From NCBI GenBank assembly GCA_011800805.1, contig MPNW01000072.1, forward strand, positions 210,812 through 274,811: a stretch of DNA of 64,000 nucleotides. The letters are read 5' to 3'. Position numbers and translations under genes: made by a program. Position 1 is the first letter of the stretch. Each line of letters opens with the position of its first letter. Positions 27,401-37,461 of the stretch are shown here, one piece after another. Source of the stretch: Hirudo medicinalis. Taxonomy: Eukaryota; Annelida; Clitellata; Hirudinida; Hirudinidae. Below the pieces are notes generated by a model. That model saw only the letters and a program-made list of their open reading frames with translations, did no database searches and was not told where the DNA came from.

Positions 27401-29952
27401 GAGATTCGATTCGCTCGTACAGACCAGGAAAACTGAGTTCAAGGAAAACGTCCTGTTGCATCATTTCAAAGCAGGAGAAGCAGTCTTGCTGGAAATGAAG
27501 AGGAGTCTGAAAAGTAATGTTATTGGATACATGTTCTAAGGAAAGTAATGTTAAAAGTAATGTTATTGGATACATGTTCTAAGGAAAGTTAACTGACTTC
27601 CTTCAGGTCGACCAGGTTTTCAATAAGTTGAAGGAAAGTGCCCGAGAGTCCCACGAAAAACATTTGCCTTCTCGTCACTTCGCAAGCTGCCGACCTGCTG
27701 CTCTTTGTTCGATGTTGAGAGACCATAATTGTTGAGAATTGTTTCAAAATTAATAAAATTCTTCTTTTCTGAAATCAATTCAAATCCACTCAAAAATTAA
27801 ATTCACTAATGAATTACCAGAAAATTGCAAGCTTTAGATGGAATTTTGTAGTTTGACAAAAAAATTTCACAATCTCCAAAAAAAAAAATGATCAGGCATT
27901 ATAATTACATTTACTACATTCTGACTTGAATGTTGAAGCATTATGAAACTTGACCACCGTGTGGGGTCTTCAAAAACAACTCACAAGGTCCTGATGATCG
28001 TGGTGTTGCCACAAGTTGTGTTTGTCGACGGATCGTCGAAGGAGTTTCAAAGCTGCGGACGTGAGCCTCAAACATTTCGAGAAGATCATCATATCCAGTC
28101 CACTTAAAAGAGGAATCACTCTTTCCATCAAATTAAAACAAAATTCTTGAACGCTCCACCGCTCCTCCTGCAGACGTCGCCCGTCCGAGAAATCGAGTCG
28201 ATCCGGGTCGTCGCCCGTGCGGATCGGGCCTCGATCGGGAACTCGCTCGAAAACGAGGTCGTCGTCGTGATCCGTCCTTTCGGTGCCTTGATGAAATAAA
28301 TTAACTCGATTAAAAATAATTGATGAAATAAATTAACTCGATTAAAAATAAGTCATTTTCATCTATTGCTTCGGACCTGTGGAAAAATCCAAATCGGCAT
28401 GAAATTGAATCCTCGAGGAGAGGACTTGGCAGAAGGAAGAGAGAGTCGAAATCGATCCGAGAAGCATTTTCGTCTCCCCTTCGTTCGACGTTGTTGCGTC
28501 CTTCGATGAGACCATCCCTATTAACACCTGGAGTGATGCAAATATTTTCAGATTTAATACAAATTAGTTTAATGTTGCATTCAAAGTTCATTTACATGAC
28601 GCCACGAGAGGCACTCTTCGTCGACCATTTATGTAGAGCTCCTTCCCAAGGGTGCTCGTCGGGATTTAAAACGCGATGCGCCGAAAATGTCGCTCGCAAG
28701 CCGAGCTAATCGCAGGCTTTAAAACATCTTTTCGATGTTTGCATTGTTAATTAATTAATTAATTGATTAATCCTTAATCTGGAGATTCTAGCTCGCTATG
28801 TAAACTGTACCTTGATAATTTGTGGTCTTTGAAGAAAAACCTCTGCCGGAAAATCGTGGAAAAGAACGTCTGCAACGAACATGTTGCAAGAGTCCGCGTC
28901 TGCCGACGAGAGCCATCTAATATTTGCGAATATTACTTTAAACAACTTTCAAATTTTCAAAATGCAAAATCATAATAAAAATAAATGTTTGCTTAACAAA
29001 TCATCTCCCTTAATCCAGCATAATTTGGCATCAGTGACGTTGTGATAAGATTATTAACTGCTAACATCATCTACACTGTTAACATCTCTATCATTATTAA
29101 CATTATCACTTCAAAATGAAAATATTATTTCAAAATGAAACTCACTCGACTGAAGAATCGAGAACAAATTTATCATCAGCTGTTAGGCTTACCCAAGGAA
29201 AGTGTGATTTGTTGAAACAATGAGAACATTCAACTTGATAGAAAGTAATTCATAATGAAAATTAAGTCATCAAAGTCATTGCGTTTAAAGGAATAATTCG
29301 TGTTACCATTGTTACTACTGAATGAAGTATTTTGATATCTGCTTTGTTTCCTTGAGACGTAAGAGTCAAATGTGAAAGTTGCTTCATCCTGTGATGTTGA
29401 AATCTCATCTACAAATGCAAATGGCTGATGTAATGATATTTCCTTGTCATGCAGAATCAATTTCAATAGCAAACCTGAAAGTTCTCTTCTCTCAGATTTT
29501 GAATAAAATATACATCCACGTTGATAGCATGACTGAATATTTGGGACGCATTTTAAAGAATTTAAAATTTCATCAAGTAAGGACTGTGTATCTTCATCCA
29601 AATGGACTCTCAAGTGCATGAGAAATTGAATTGCATTCAATTCAACAAAAGACTCTAGAGCTATCTGGTACTACAGAAATAGAAATGGTAGAATTCATAA
29701 TGCACTCATTAAATTGTTTCAATGGCACTTTACTTGGATTAGTCTTTTAATTAGCATCAAAACTTCTTTTGCAAGTGGCCATGAGGGAAAGTTGAACCAT
29801 TCAAGGAGTCTAACATGCAAATACTTTTCATTTGCAAGTTCCTCTGATGAGATCAAATCATTGTCAAGTTTTGCTATCAGATTTGATAATGCTCTTTGCC
29901 TTATTTGCTCTAATTCGTGTCCTGATAAATAATTATTTATGTTATCGAACAT
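15478..29952 (-). CDS. RTTN: Rotatin, armadillo-like centriole assembly protein
   Basis: The start at 29952 gives an N-terminus that lines up without gaps with vertebrate rotatin: GHELEQIRQRAL, then LHVRLLEWFNFPSWPLAKEV. Clear minus-strand exons with GT-AG borders include 29734-29952, 28812-28917 (HDFPAEVFLQRP), 28377-28527, 27985-28286, 27291-27506, 26669-26795, 26368-26496, 26088-26204, 25800-25945, 25361-25527, 25016-25198, 24709-24800, 24244-24358, 24068-24173, 23187-23399, 22335-22529, 20837-20998, then pieces near 20.7, 20.25, 19.65, 19.2, 19.0, 18.8, 18.35, 18.1, 17.95, 17.65, 17.25, 16.6 (EEILWLKFLAGLSFFGDGQ), 15.95 and 15.76 kb. The last exon starts near 15630 and stops at 15478. The product is almost wholly helical, as expected for armadillo-type repeats. 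Rotatin acts late in centriole elongation and ciliogenesis. Not every exon or phase was resolved, e.g. around 22.7-23.1 kb. Confidence 0.88.
25633..25779. repeat. 47-bp tandem repeat in a rotatin intron
   Basis: Two exact 47-base units (25633-25679, 25680-25726) beginning AAAATGGTATTCATAA, followed by two shorter diverged units ending near 25779. Confidence 0.9.
27511..27589. repeat. 43-bp direct duplication just upstream of a rotatin exon
   Basis: A segment starting AAAGTAATGTTATTGGATAC occurs at 27511 and again at 27554. It abuts the acceptor of the exon 27291-27506, so part of the duplication is splice-site sequence. Confidence 0.85.
28290..28350. repeat. 32-bp direct duplication in a rotatin intron
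   Basis: A segment starting GATGAAATAAATTAACTCG occurs at 28290 and 28322 in the short intron between the exons 28377-28527 and 27985-28286. Confidence 0.85.
28621..28670 (-). mobile_element. SINE fragment, copy 3 (hairpin module only)
   Basis: Only the hairpin and TATA-like part is left (ATTTATGTAGAGCTCCTTCC with CAAGGGTGCT), with point changes from the other copies. It lies in a rotatin intron. Confidence 0.5.
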
Positions 29953-31049
29953 TATTTTATCGTAAGTGTTAACAGCTGAATAATTCCAACCCAGCTTTGC
30001 AAATAATTGAAATAAATGATGTTCCTTCCTGTCATTCATTATACTGACATCCTCAAAAGTAATTTATCCCAGTCAAACACTCGTAAACATCGAACTCGGC
30101 AATCGGCGCGGTAACCATCAACAACATGGAACGTAGTGAAGCATATATTTTTAATTATGCGTTTAAAACCTATGTCAATTATTAAAAATGCATTTAACAA
30201 AGTGTATAATTAAAAATAAAAACTATTTGTACAATGTTTAAGGACGGGAATCTGTAATCCGTTACCCTAACCAGAAGTCACAAATGCTGCGAATTATTTT
30301 ATAATGTAATCCAATCAAAATCGCAGACATGTAATTCTGAATAAACTCTTTACAGCTCCTCGTCCTACATTAGTTGATGAATTATCCCTAGGGTAATTTT
30401 GAGTGACGTAATTTCATTTGCCTTCGGTATGGGGCAGACGTTGCTCAACCTTGCCAAAACTTTTCCGAAATTAGCTAACTTAAAATTAACTTTTTAAACC
30501 TAATAAAGAGAAATTATGAGGTGGTAAATGCTACATAGAAAGAGAAATTAAGCAAGGAAACAATATATGTAAATATTCTAGTTCAAATCGATGATCGGGG
30601 TTGCTGTGAGGTAAGGCGCTGTCCTCTGAACGAATGAATGGCTTAGCCATTCTTAACTCATCAGCTCCTGTCGAGAGATTATTGATTATGCGGGACTCAT
30701 TGAAACTCCATTTCAACTCCATTGAAACACACGCAGTAGACTGAATGATTCAATGCTTGAAAACCTGTTACTTTAAAAAATTAAATAAAAATATTGATTC
30801 AAGAAAGGGAAATAATTATAATTTAATAATCTTCAAATAGAATGTAATGAACATAATTTTGATTTGACGATTTTTAAAATACTTTTAAATGATTTTGATT
30901 TGAAATCATTTGATTTTACATGATTTTGATTTTGATTTGAAATCATATTTTGTCTGGCGATTTTGATTTTGTATCGTTCCAAAAATGATTTTACTCATCA
31001 CTGCAACTCAACACTGGTTGGTTTGCTTACCTGTCACCTCGAGCACCTT

Positions 31050-31300
31050 TCGCTATAAAGATTTACAGGAACAAAAAACTTGACCATGTCACAACTTCAT
31101 TGGCTTCAATTCGGCAAAGACTGCAAGACACATCTACAGTAGCATTTAAGTCTCCCTTATGTCACTGTAGGCTTGCAAATCTGGAGCAGTCTACTTTCAA
31201 TAGCCAAAACTTTCCAGCCGATTTTCATACCGCCTTGAAAATTTTCCTCTTCAAGCTACCCTCACTCTCGGAGTTTCATTGGAACATTTCATTTCATCGC
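31050..31300 (+). mobile_element. Non-LTR retrotransposon 3' remnant (jockey/CR1-like ORF2 tail)
   Basis: The frame reading LDHVTTSLASIRQRLQDT, with an overlapping shifted frame reading LHWLQF, matches the common ending of jockey/CR1-type ORF2 proteins (DHVTxxLxxLHWLPVRxRI). The pattern implies an indel inside the motif. No reverse transcriptase domain is left upstream, so this is a truncated, dead piece. Confidence 0.5.
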
Positions 31301-31779
31301 CGCTGCAACGACTTTTGGAATCATTATCATTATCACTAATATCATTCAATATCATTGCTGATTGGAGGAAGGTCTGCTGAAACTTCATTATGGGGAATGG
31401 CAAATCGGCAATTCATTCTGCTTTGACCGCTGCCATCTTGCGAAGCTTTTTTATTGCAATAATGTGTTTGATTATCCGAACTATCCTTAACTTCCTTGCC
31501 ACTTAGTTTAGCTGGTTGACCCAATGTCATCTTCTCGAGAAGAATTGCCTAATTAAATTTAACTTTGAAATCAGGTAAGAAACAATACACGGGATCCGAA
31601 TCACTTTGAGTTTGCCTTGGGCAGCATCTTTTTGTTGTTTGCAGTAATTTAATCGCTTGTTGTTCAGATTTTAAAAAAGAAAGCGGGAATACTTTTAAGC
31701 AAACTTAAACAATTTCAAAACTTTACTGGTCAATGGGATGCAAGACACCTCTGACGCCACGCATGCAGCACCATATAAA

Positions 31780-31837
31780 TTTATTATTATTATGATTATG
31801 ATTATGATTATTATGATTTTGATTATTATTATTGTTG

Positions 31838-31910
<73 letters not shown>

Positions 31911-31945
31911 TATTATTATTGCTATTACTACTACTACTATTATTA
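31780..31945. repeat. Long ATT/ATG trinucleotide microsatellite
   Basis: About 165 bases of almost uninterrupted ATT with early ATG and GTT variants, open in several frames on both strands and giving meaningless poly-Ile ORFs. Confidence 0.95.
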
Positions 31946-32700
31946 CTCTACTTTCAGTCACAGAATAATCAGTGAACTATAACGAGATAATTAAAATGAT
32001 ATGAGCATGGCAATTCATTTTGGTCATTAATCAAAGTTTTCATAGAAAATATATTTTCATGTTCAAGGGCATTTAGCGGATAATAAACTTCTGGACACTT
32101 CAAGTTATCCTTGTGTTTGTGTGGTTTGTTTCCGTGCAGGTGAACGAAAAAAATAAATACATACAAAAATAAAAATCCTTGCGCATAAAAGCAGGAAGAG
32201 AGCAATACAAGATTAGAGAATTAATGTTTTATTTTGTTGATTGGCGGGAGAAAGCACGACATAATCAAGTTGTGAAATGATCGTTGATATTCAACTCATA
32301 TATCTCTAGATAGGATATCTTGATAATTTATGCACAGATTTGAACAACTATAAGTTGCCCTCAGAGCAAATAAGATAATAAATGAATGAATTGCATTCGA
32401 ATGAAATACGAGAAATTAAGTCCTTCCTTTGAATAAGGCAGTTGTGTAAATCAGATATTTTTCAAATTTGTAAGGTTCTTTTTCAAAACATTACTAGAAG
32501 AACATAGAATAATCAAGTTTGAAGAATTGGTTCGGTTTTAAAGAAATTCCAATCATTTTAAGACGAAAAAAGTTACTAAATTTTCGTACAAAACATTTTC
32601 ATAACCTCCAAGGTACAAATAAACATATTGAAAAGCTTTTTTATTGAAAAGTTTTAAAAGTTTTGAGATTCCTTCCTCGCGATAAACTTCATTTGTGTCT

Positions 32701-32745
32701 CATGCTGGGTGCTTACATAAATTGATGGTAATTGTCCAATGACAA
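32701..32745 (+). repeat. Left arm of the 45-bp inverted repeat bracketing the protease gene
   Basis: It begins CATGCTGGGTGCTTACATAA and ends GTCCAATGACAA. It matches the reverse complement of 36032-36076 at 43 of 45 positions. It ends 97 bases before the protease start codon, so it is in the likely promoter or 5' UTR intron. Confidence 0.9.
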
Positions 32746-32817
32746 TCTGTCTGATTGCCAGTGCAATTGATGCCTTTTTCATGCGAATAAATACTGTTAC
32801 TTTAAAGTTTTTCATGT

Positions 32818-32838
32818 ATATTTTCTTATTAGTTTCAG
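32818..32838 (+). promoter_or_regulatory. Strong splice-acceptor sequence 5 nt before the protease start
   Basis: A pyrimidine-rich tract ending TTAGTTTCAG stops a few bases before ATGATG at 32843. This implies a 5' UTR intron (or, less likely, a trans-splice acceptor), placing the true promoter further upstream. Confidence 0.5.
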
Positions 32839-32842
32839 TCCT

Positions 32843-35800
32843 ATGATGCTGTACAGTCACTTGCTTCTGACATTATTTGTTGTTATATTCGAAAGCTGGC
32901 AAGTATCACCATTTAACAAACGCAGCTCAAGAATTAAAAGGATTATTGGAGGAACCTCAGTCCGCAAAGGAGAATGGCCGTGGCTGGTTTCACTTCACGG
33001 GAAAATTCCAACCAATTATTTTCTAGGAGTTCCTTTAGCAAACAAAAACTATTACTGTGGAGCCTCACTTATTGGGAAAAACTGGATTTTAACAGCCGCT
33101 CATTGTTTTATTTTACCTGGTTACGAGTGAGTATATTTTAACTAATTTAAACTAACATTAAGTAACATGGGGTGTGAGTTTGCAACACATGCAAACATAA
33201 AATACGAAAATTAAATAGCACGACGTGAACATAAAATATGAAATAAGAAAAAATTCTAAATAGATTTGGTTGAGCAAGGACAAAATCGAGTTTATCTGAA
33301 ATCGGTGGTGCAGAGTCGTGGTGAGCATGATAACCTAATAAAACGCATTTTTCTTTGAATTTAAGTAGCTCTATTTTTAAATCTTTGAGTCAAAAAAGAA
33401 TATTTCATGTAAGCATGAACTTTGAAGATATTTGGATGTCGACGATGATATTTAATAATGATTTGCTATAGTTATCATAAGCACATGTTAATAATAACAT
33501 GCTATAGTTATAAGAGGTATGTGATAATAATAAGTAGTCGAGATAGACAGCAATGTAATCACAGAGGAATTAGGGGAGATGACTCTGAATATGTCACTTT
33601 GTCAAGAAACTTCATAACGCAGTTCATGCAGTGGGATTAGCGAAATGGATCAGATGCATTTATTTAATAATAGATACTGTGAATAACAAATTAATTCACC
33701 TTTATATTTCGCTATTACATTATCGATATTTACATCATCCAAATTTTTCTAATATATGCTACAAGTATTTAAGTAGAAAAAAAGTTGGCAAAATTCTTGT
33801 TTTTTGTATCTTTGTTTGAAATGTTTGAATAAAAACAAAAATGCGATTTGTATTACAACAATTTAACTTTGTCGGTTGTAAGGGCAAGAAATAAACTCTG
33901 AAATGATGTAAAACATCAAACCCTTAACACAATTCCTTAAGTGTAAAGATGTGTTTAAATAAATGCGCAAAACCTGAATTATCCATAACAGTCAAATAAT
34001 TATTTAACAATAATAAGTATAATAATTTAATTATAATTAAATCAAAATGCTTTCTAAAATATCACAAATAATTTATTAGACTTAGTTATAGACAACAGAT
34101 GATTTCTTAAAGGAATCCAAAGGCAAATCAATGGGAGGCCAAAATTGGTGAAACTAAAGTCCAGGTTAGGTAACCTTCAAATTATTCTGCAGCGAATGAT
34201 AGTATTTTGTATTTATTTTGTATTATTCGTCGATTTATTTTTAGACAACCTTCAAAGATCGCTTGAAAGGTACAATCAGTAAAGTGGCAAATAAACCCGA
34301 GTGGACTTTCTACAACATTAAGGGTTCAAAGATAATTGTTCATCCCAAATATGCACCAAAAGGTCGTTCCTCATATTTGACTCGTTTGTAATTATGAAAA
34401 GAACAAAGTAGAATTTGAGAAAAGTTGATTCAAGAATTCGTGTGCAGTTTCTGAGATGAGAGCGAAACTTTCCATTATATGCTCTCCAATTGTACATATG
34501 TTCTTTGCTCATAGTCGCTACCAAGCAGCCGACCTTGATGCCACACGACGGGATGAAGGGATGACGGGATATCATTAGAATGTTTTCCATAGGATTAAAG
34601 CATTACTTTAAAAGTATCACCAGCATTTTAGAAATAATAAGGAATGTCAATATGCTATTGTTGATATTATACTTTTTAGAACTTGTATCCTCTAAATGTT
34701 ACTTAATGTTTGAAACAGTAAACACTTAATATTAAAGAATCAAACAAAATTAAAATATGCTTTTAAGATTCATACAGGAACGACATAGCTCTGATGAAAC
34801 TTCAAAAAGAGGTGTCTCTTGACATACCAATAGGAGAGGATCAGAGTTACGCGGACATTTTTAAAGACTCATTCCACGGGATGATGGGACATTCTTCCAG
34901 CAGTCACGGTGGTACTTCCAGAGTCGGATTGGTTACTTTAGCAGGTCCAGACGACTCCTTCTTGCAGGACAATGTAACTTGCACCATGAAGGGATGGGGC
35001 TGCACATCAAACGGTGAGCAATGAAATAGTTGATGGCCATTTGATGACAAAGGGACGTCATTGTGGGTTTCAAGGGGGCAAAATATTTCAAAACTTTGCC
35101 TATATTGTTTTCTTAGTTTCGTAATTTGAGAAGTTAAGGTTATTTTAAGAAGAAAGAAGAATTATTTCTGTATTACTGTTGAAACAGTAGTAGTAAAGCT
35201 TTAAGACTTTCAAGCGACCTACTCCAGCTTATTATTTTAGCGTAACTGAAAAGATGAGAACCACCCTGCCTTAAAGCTATCATTAAAATGCCACCAATTT
35301 GCGGTGCTCGATAGACTTTAATAGACATGAATTTCACCTTGTTCTCAGTTTAGACATTGACACTACATTGATCTGAATTTTTGAACAATGTCGAGTAATG
35401 CTTCTGATTTAAACTGGGATTTAAGTGGGTCTAAATAAATTGTATTAATTTAATGTGGAGGAATTCATTCTTATTGAATGAACTTAAATCCGTTGATTAT
35501 TAAGTATTAAAAATATATGTTAAAAATACAATTTTGGATCTCCATTTTGAAAAAAATCTTCGAAGCCAATTACAAACTTTTACAAACTTTATTTAGGAGG
35601 ACGAATAAGCGACGATGCACTGGAAGTAAACATGCCGAAGGTGAACGATCGCTACTGCGCATATTATTGGGGCATAACCACAGACTCACGCATTTGTGCT
35701 GGTGGCAATGGAAATAAGGAAATTGGAATTTGTTCCGTGAGTTTGAGTTTTAAAAATTACAATTACATCGCGCATTAAAATAACAATCGGGCATTCATAA

Positions 35801-35975
35801 ATTTTATCCGCAGGGTGATAGTGGTGGTCCCTTGGTGTGCCCGTACGGAAACGTTTTCGTTCAAGTTGGGCTGGCCTCTTTCACAAGTGCCAGCAGCCCG
35901 GGAAAATCTCCCGGGGTTTTTACAAGAATATCTGCCTTTCGGAAGTGGATTGATAGCGTTGTGAGCTCCAACTAA
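32843..35975 (+). CDS. Secreted S1-family (chymotrypsin-fold) serine protease
   Basis: Recognised exons are 32843-33126, 34245-34362, 34778-35013, 35597-35736 and 35814-35975. A hydrophobic signal peptide ([10 protein letters not shown]) and a short propeptide end in a basic site before [14 protein letters not shown], the S1 activation cleavage. The catalytic His is in LTAAHC, the Asp in NDIALMKL and the Ser in GDSGGPLVC, so the triad is complete. The S1-pocket position normally Asp189 in trypsin lies in EIGICSGDSGG and reads Gly, so trypsin-type cleavage after Lys/Arg is not expected; elastase- or chymotrypsin-like specificity is more likely. Exon 3 has a His/Ser/Gly-rich insertion ([13 protein letters not shown]). 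Phases of the second exon do not fit its neighbours on either side, so one or two small exons were missed or the sequence has indels there. A 45-bp inverted repeat brackets the gene. Confidence 0.85.
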
Positions 35976-35999
35976 GTCGGGATATTTCTGATTTGTTAA

Positions 36000-36005
36000 A
36001 ATAAA
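36000..36005 (+). terminator. Poly(A) signal of the protease gene
   Basis: AATAAA 25 bases after the stop codon at 35973-35975. The right arm of the inverted repeat starts 26 bases further on. Confidence 0.65.
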
Positions 36006-36031
36006 TGTTGAAATTTATTTTGAAGATAATT

Positions 36032-36076
36032 TTGTCATTGGACAATTACCATCAATTTATGTCAGCACCCAGTATG
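36032..36076 (-). repeat. Right arm of the 45-bp inverted repeat bracketing the protease gene
   Basis: Reverse complement of 32701-32745 with two mismatches. It starts TTGTCATTGGACAATTACCA on the plus strand, just past the protease poly(A) signal. Confidence 0.9.
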
Positions 36077-37461
36077 TTCATTCATGGCAATGATAGTTGG
36101 TAGGAATGTGATTTAAGTGGCGTATGTTCCAATGAAACGTTACGACAACTTCAAGACTTAGGGTTGCTTTCCCTGAAGAGGTGTTTTTAAGGCAGAGTGA
36201 AATCCTAGCTGGACTAGTTTTCGTTCTACGTATTACGAATAAAACGTGCTACGAATAAAATTACTTGATTATAATTAGTTCTGGAGTGACCTAAATCGTT
36301 GGAGTGATCATTGAATCACGATAAGTGATTTTTCTTTTCTGTTTATAAGAAACACGGTTGGTTGATTAGCCAACAACAATAAATTTGTAATAAATTTACA
36401 ACAGCAGTAATACATTTTTTTGCAGAACTTTTCCAATAATAGTGAGATTGAGTTTTAAGCAACTTCCGCAAAGCATGAATAATTTTTTAAAGTTTTCGCA
36501 ATTCAATCTCTCAGCAAATTTATCGCTCAAAATCTTGGCACATTCAAATGCTTTCTCGAAATTAGAAACTCAACATGAAATAGACATTACTTGTTAATGA
36601 ATATGTGAGGAGTAATTAATAAAATCTTTCTGGAGGATTAAAAACTTCAAGCGAATATAGTGGTTTATCGCGACATTAGTCTCCTTAAAGCGGTATAAAT
36701 GAATATTAAGTTACGTTCTTATGATATATAATACATTTACTAAAATTGAATATAATTTAATTTGTGCTGTTATTTATTTTTTTTTAGATGAACCACACAA
36801 ATATCTCAAACTATTATACTTAACTTGGATGAGACAAATCCGGTTTGAAAGATTGTCTTTATCGAAAGAATTATGCGAGTGTTGTTAATTATACGTAAAT
36901 ATGTAAATATTATATACAACTAATGCATGCCAAATAGATTTTTCTAATCGGTTAGCCGCTAATTGCGGACCAGCAATAATAAAATACTGTTTTAATTATT
37001 GATTTAAGTTTAGTAAGTCTTACAGAGAACGAAATATTAGTCAAATTAAAAAAGTACTCACAAATTAAAAAAACTGTTTCGAGTGCTTACCATGCATGGG
37101 TGAATAGTTAAAAGAGGCATTAACTTCGTAAACAAAATTGGAATGAAAGAATAAACTTGTGTTTTTGGACTTTAAAGTTATCAATCTTCTGGAGAGACTC
37201 AGTTACATTTGTCAATGCGAATAAGTTTCATATTATAACAATTTTTTGTCATCATTTTATTGCATTTGCTGCATGAAGGAGTGCACATGTCACGAAATCT
37301 GAAGGAGAAAACACAAAACGAAATGAAATTATCTTAAATTTATTTTATTGGTTTAATAGAATGCAAATTCTGGAAAATTGGATGAAATGCCGCAGCATGC
37401 AATTTTATTCAAATTTCAAAATAAATTTGCATAGTTTGCAGAAAAATTTCTTCTTAGCCGT
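36077..37461. other. Spacer between protease and GPCR (tail to tail)
   Basis: AT-rich with no recognised gene. A minus-strand AATAAA-type signal (TTTATT near 37333-37345) could serve the receptor transcript. Confidence 0.4.

Larger units (their letters stand above)
30060..32700. other. Spacer between divergent rotatin and protease genes
   Basis: AT-rich spacer of 2.6 kb. It holds a LINE remnant (31050-31300) and a long ATT microsatellite (31780-31945). Otherwise no coding or RNA feature is recognised. Confidence 0.5.

Noticed and set aside
30560..30640. Possible tRNA-like B-box sequence
   Set aside because: No matching A box or acceptor-stem pairing could be drawn on either strand.
31695..31968. 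Poly-Ile open frames on both strands
   Set aside because: They are translations of the ATT microsatellite and have no coding signal.
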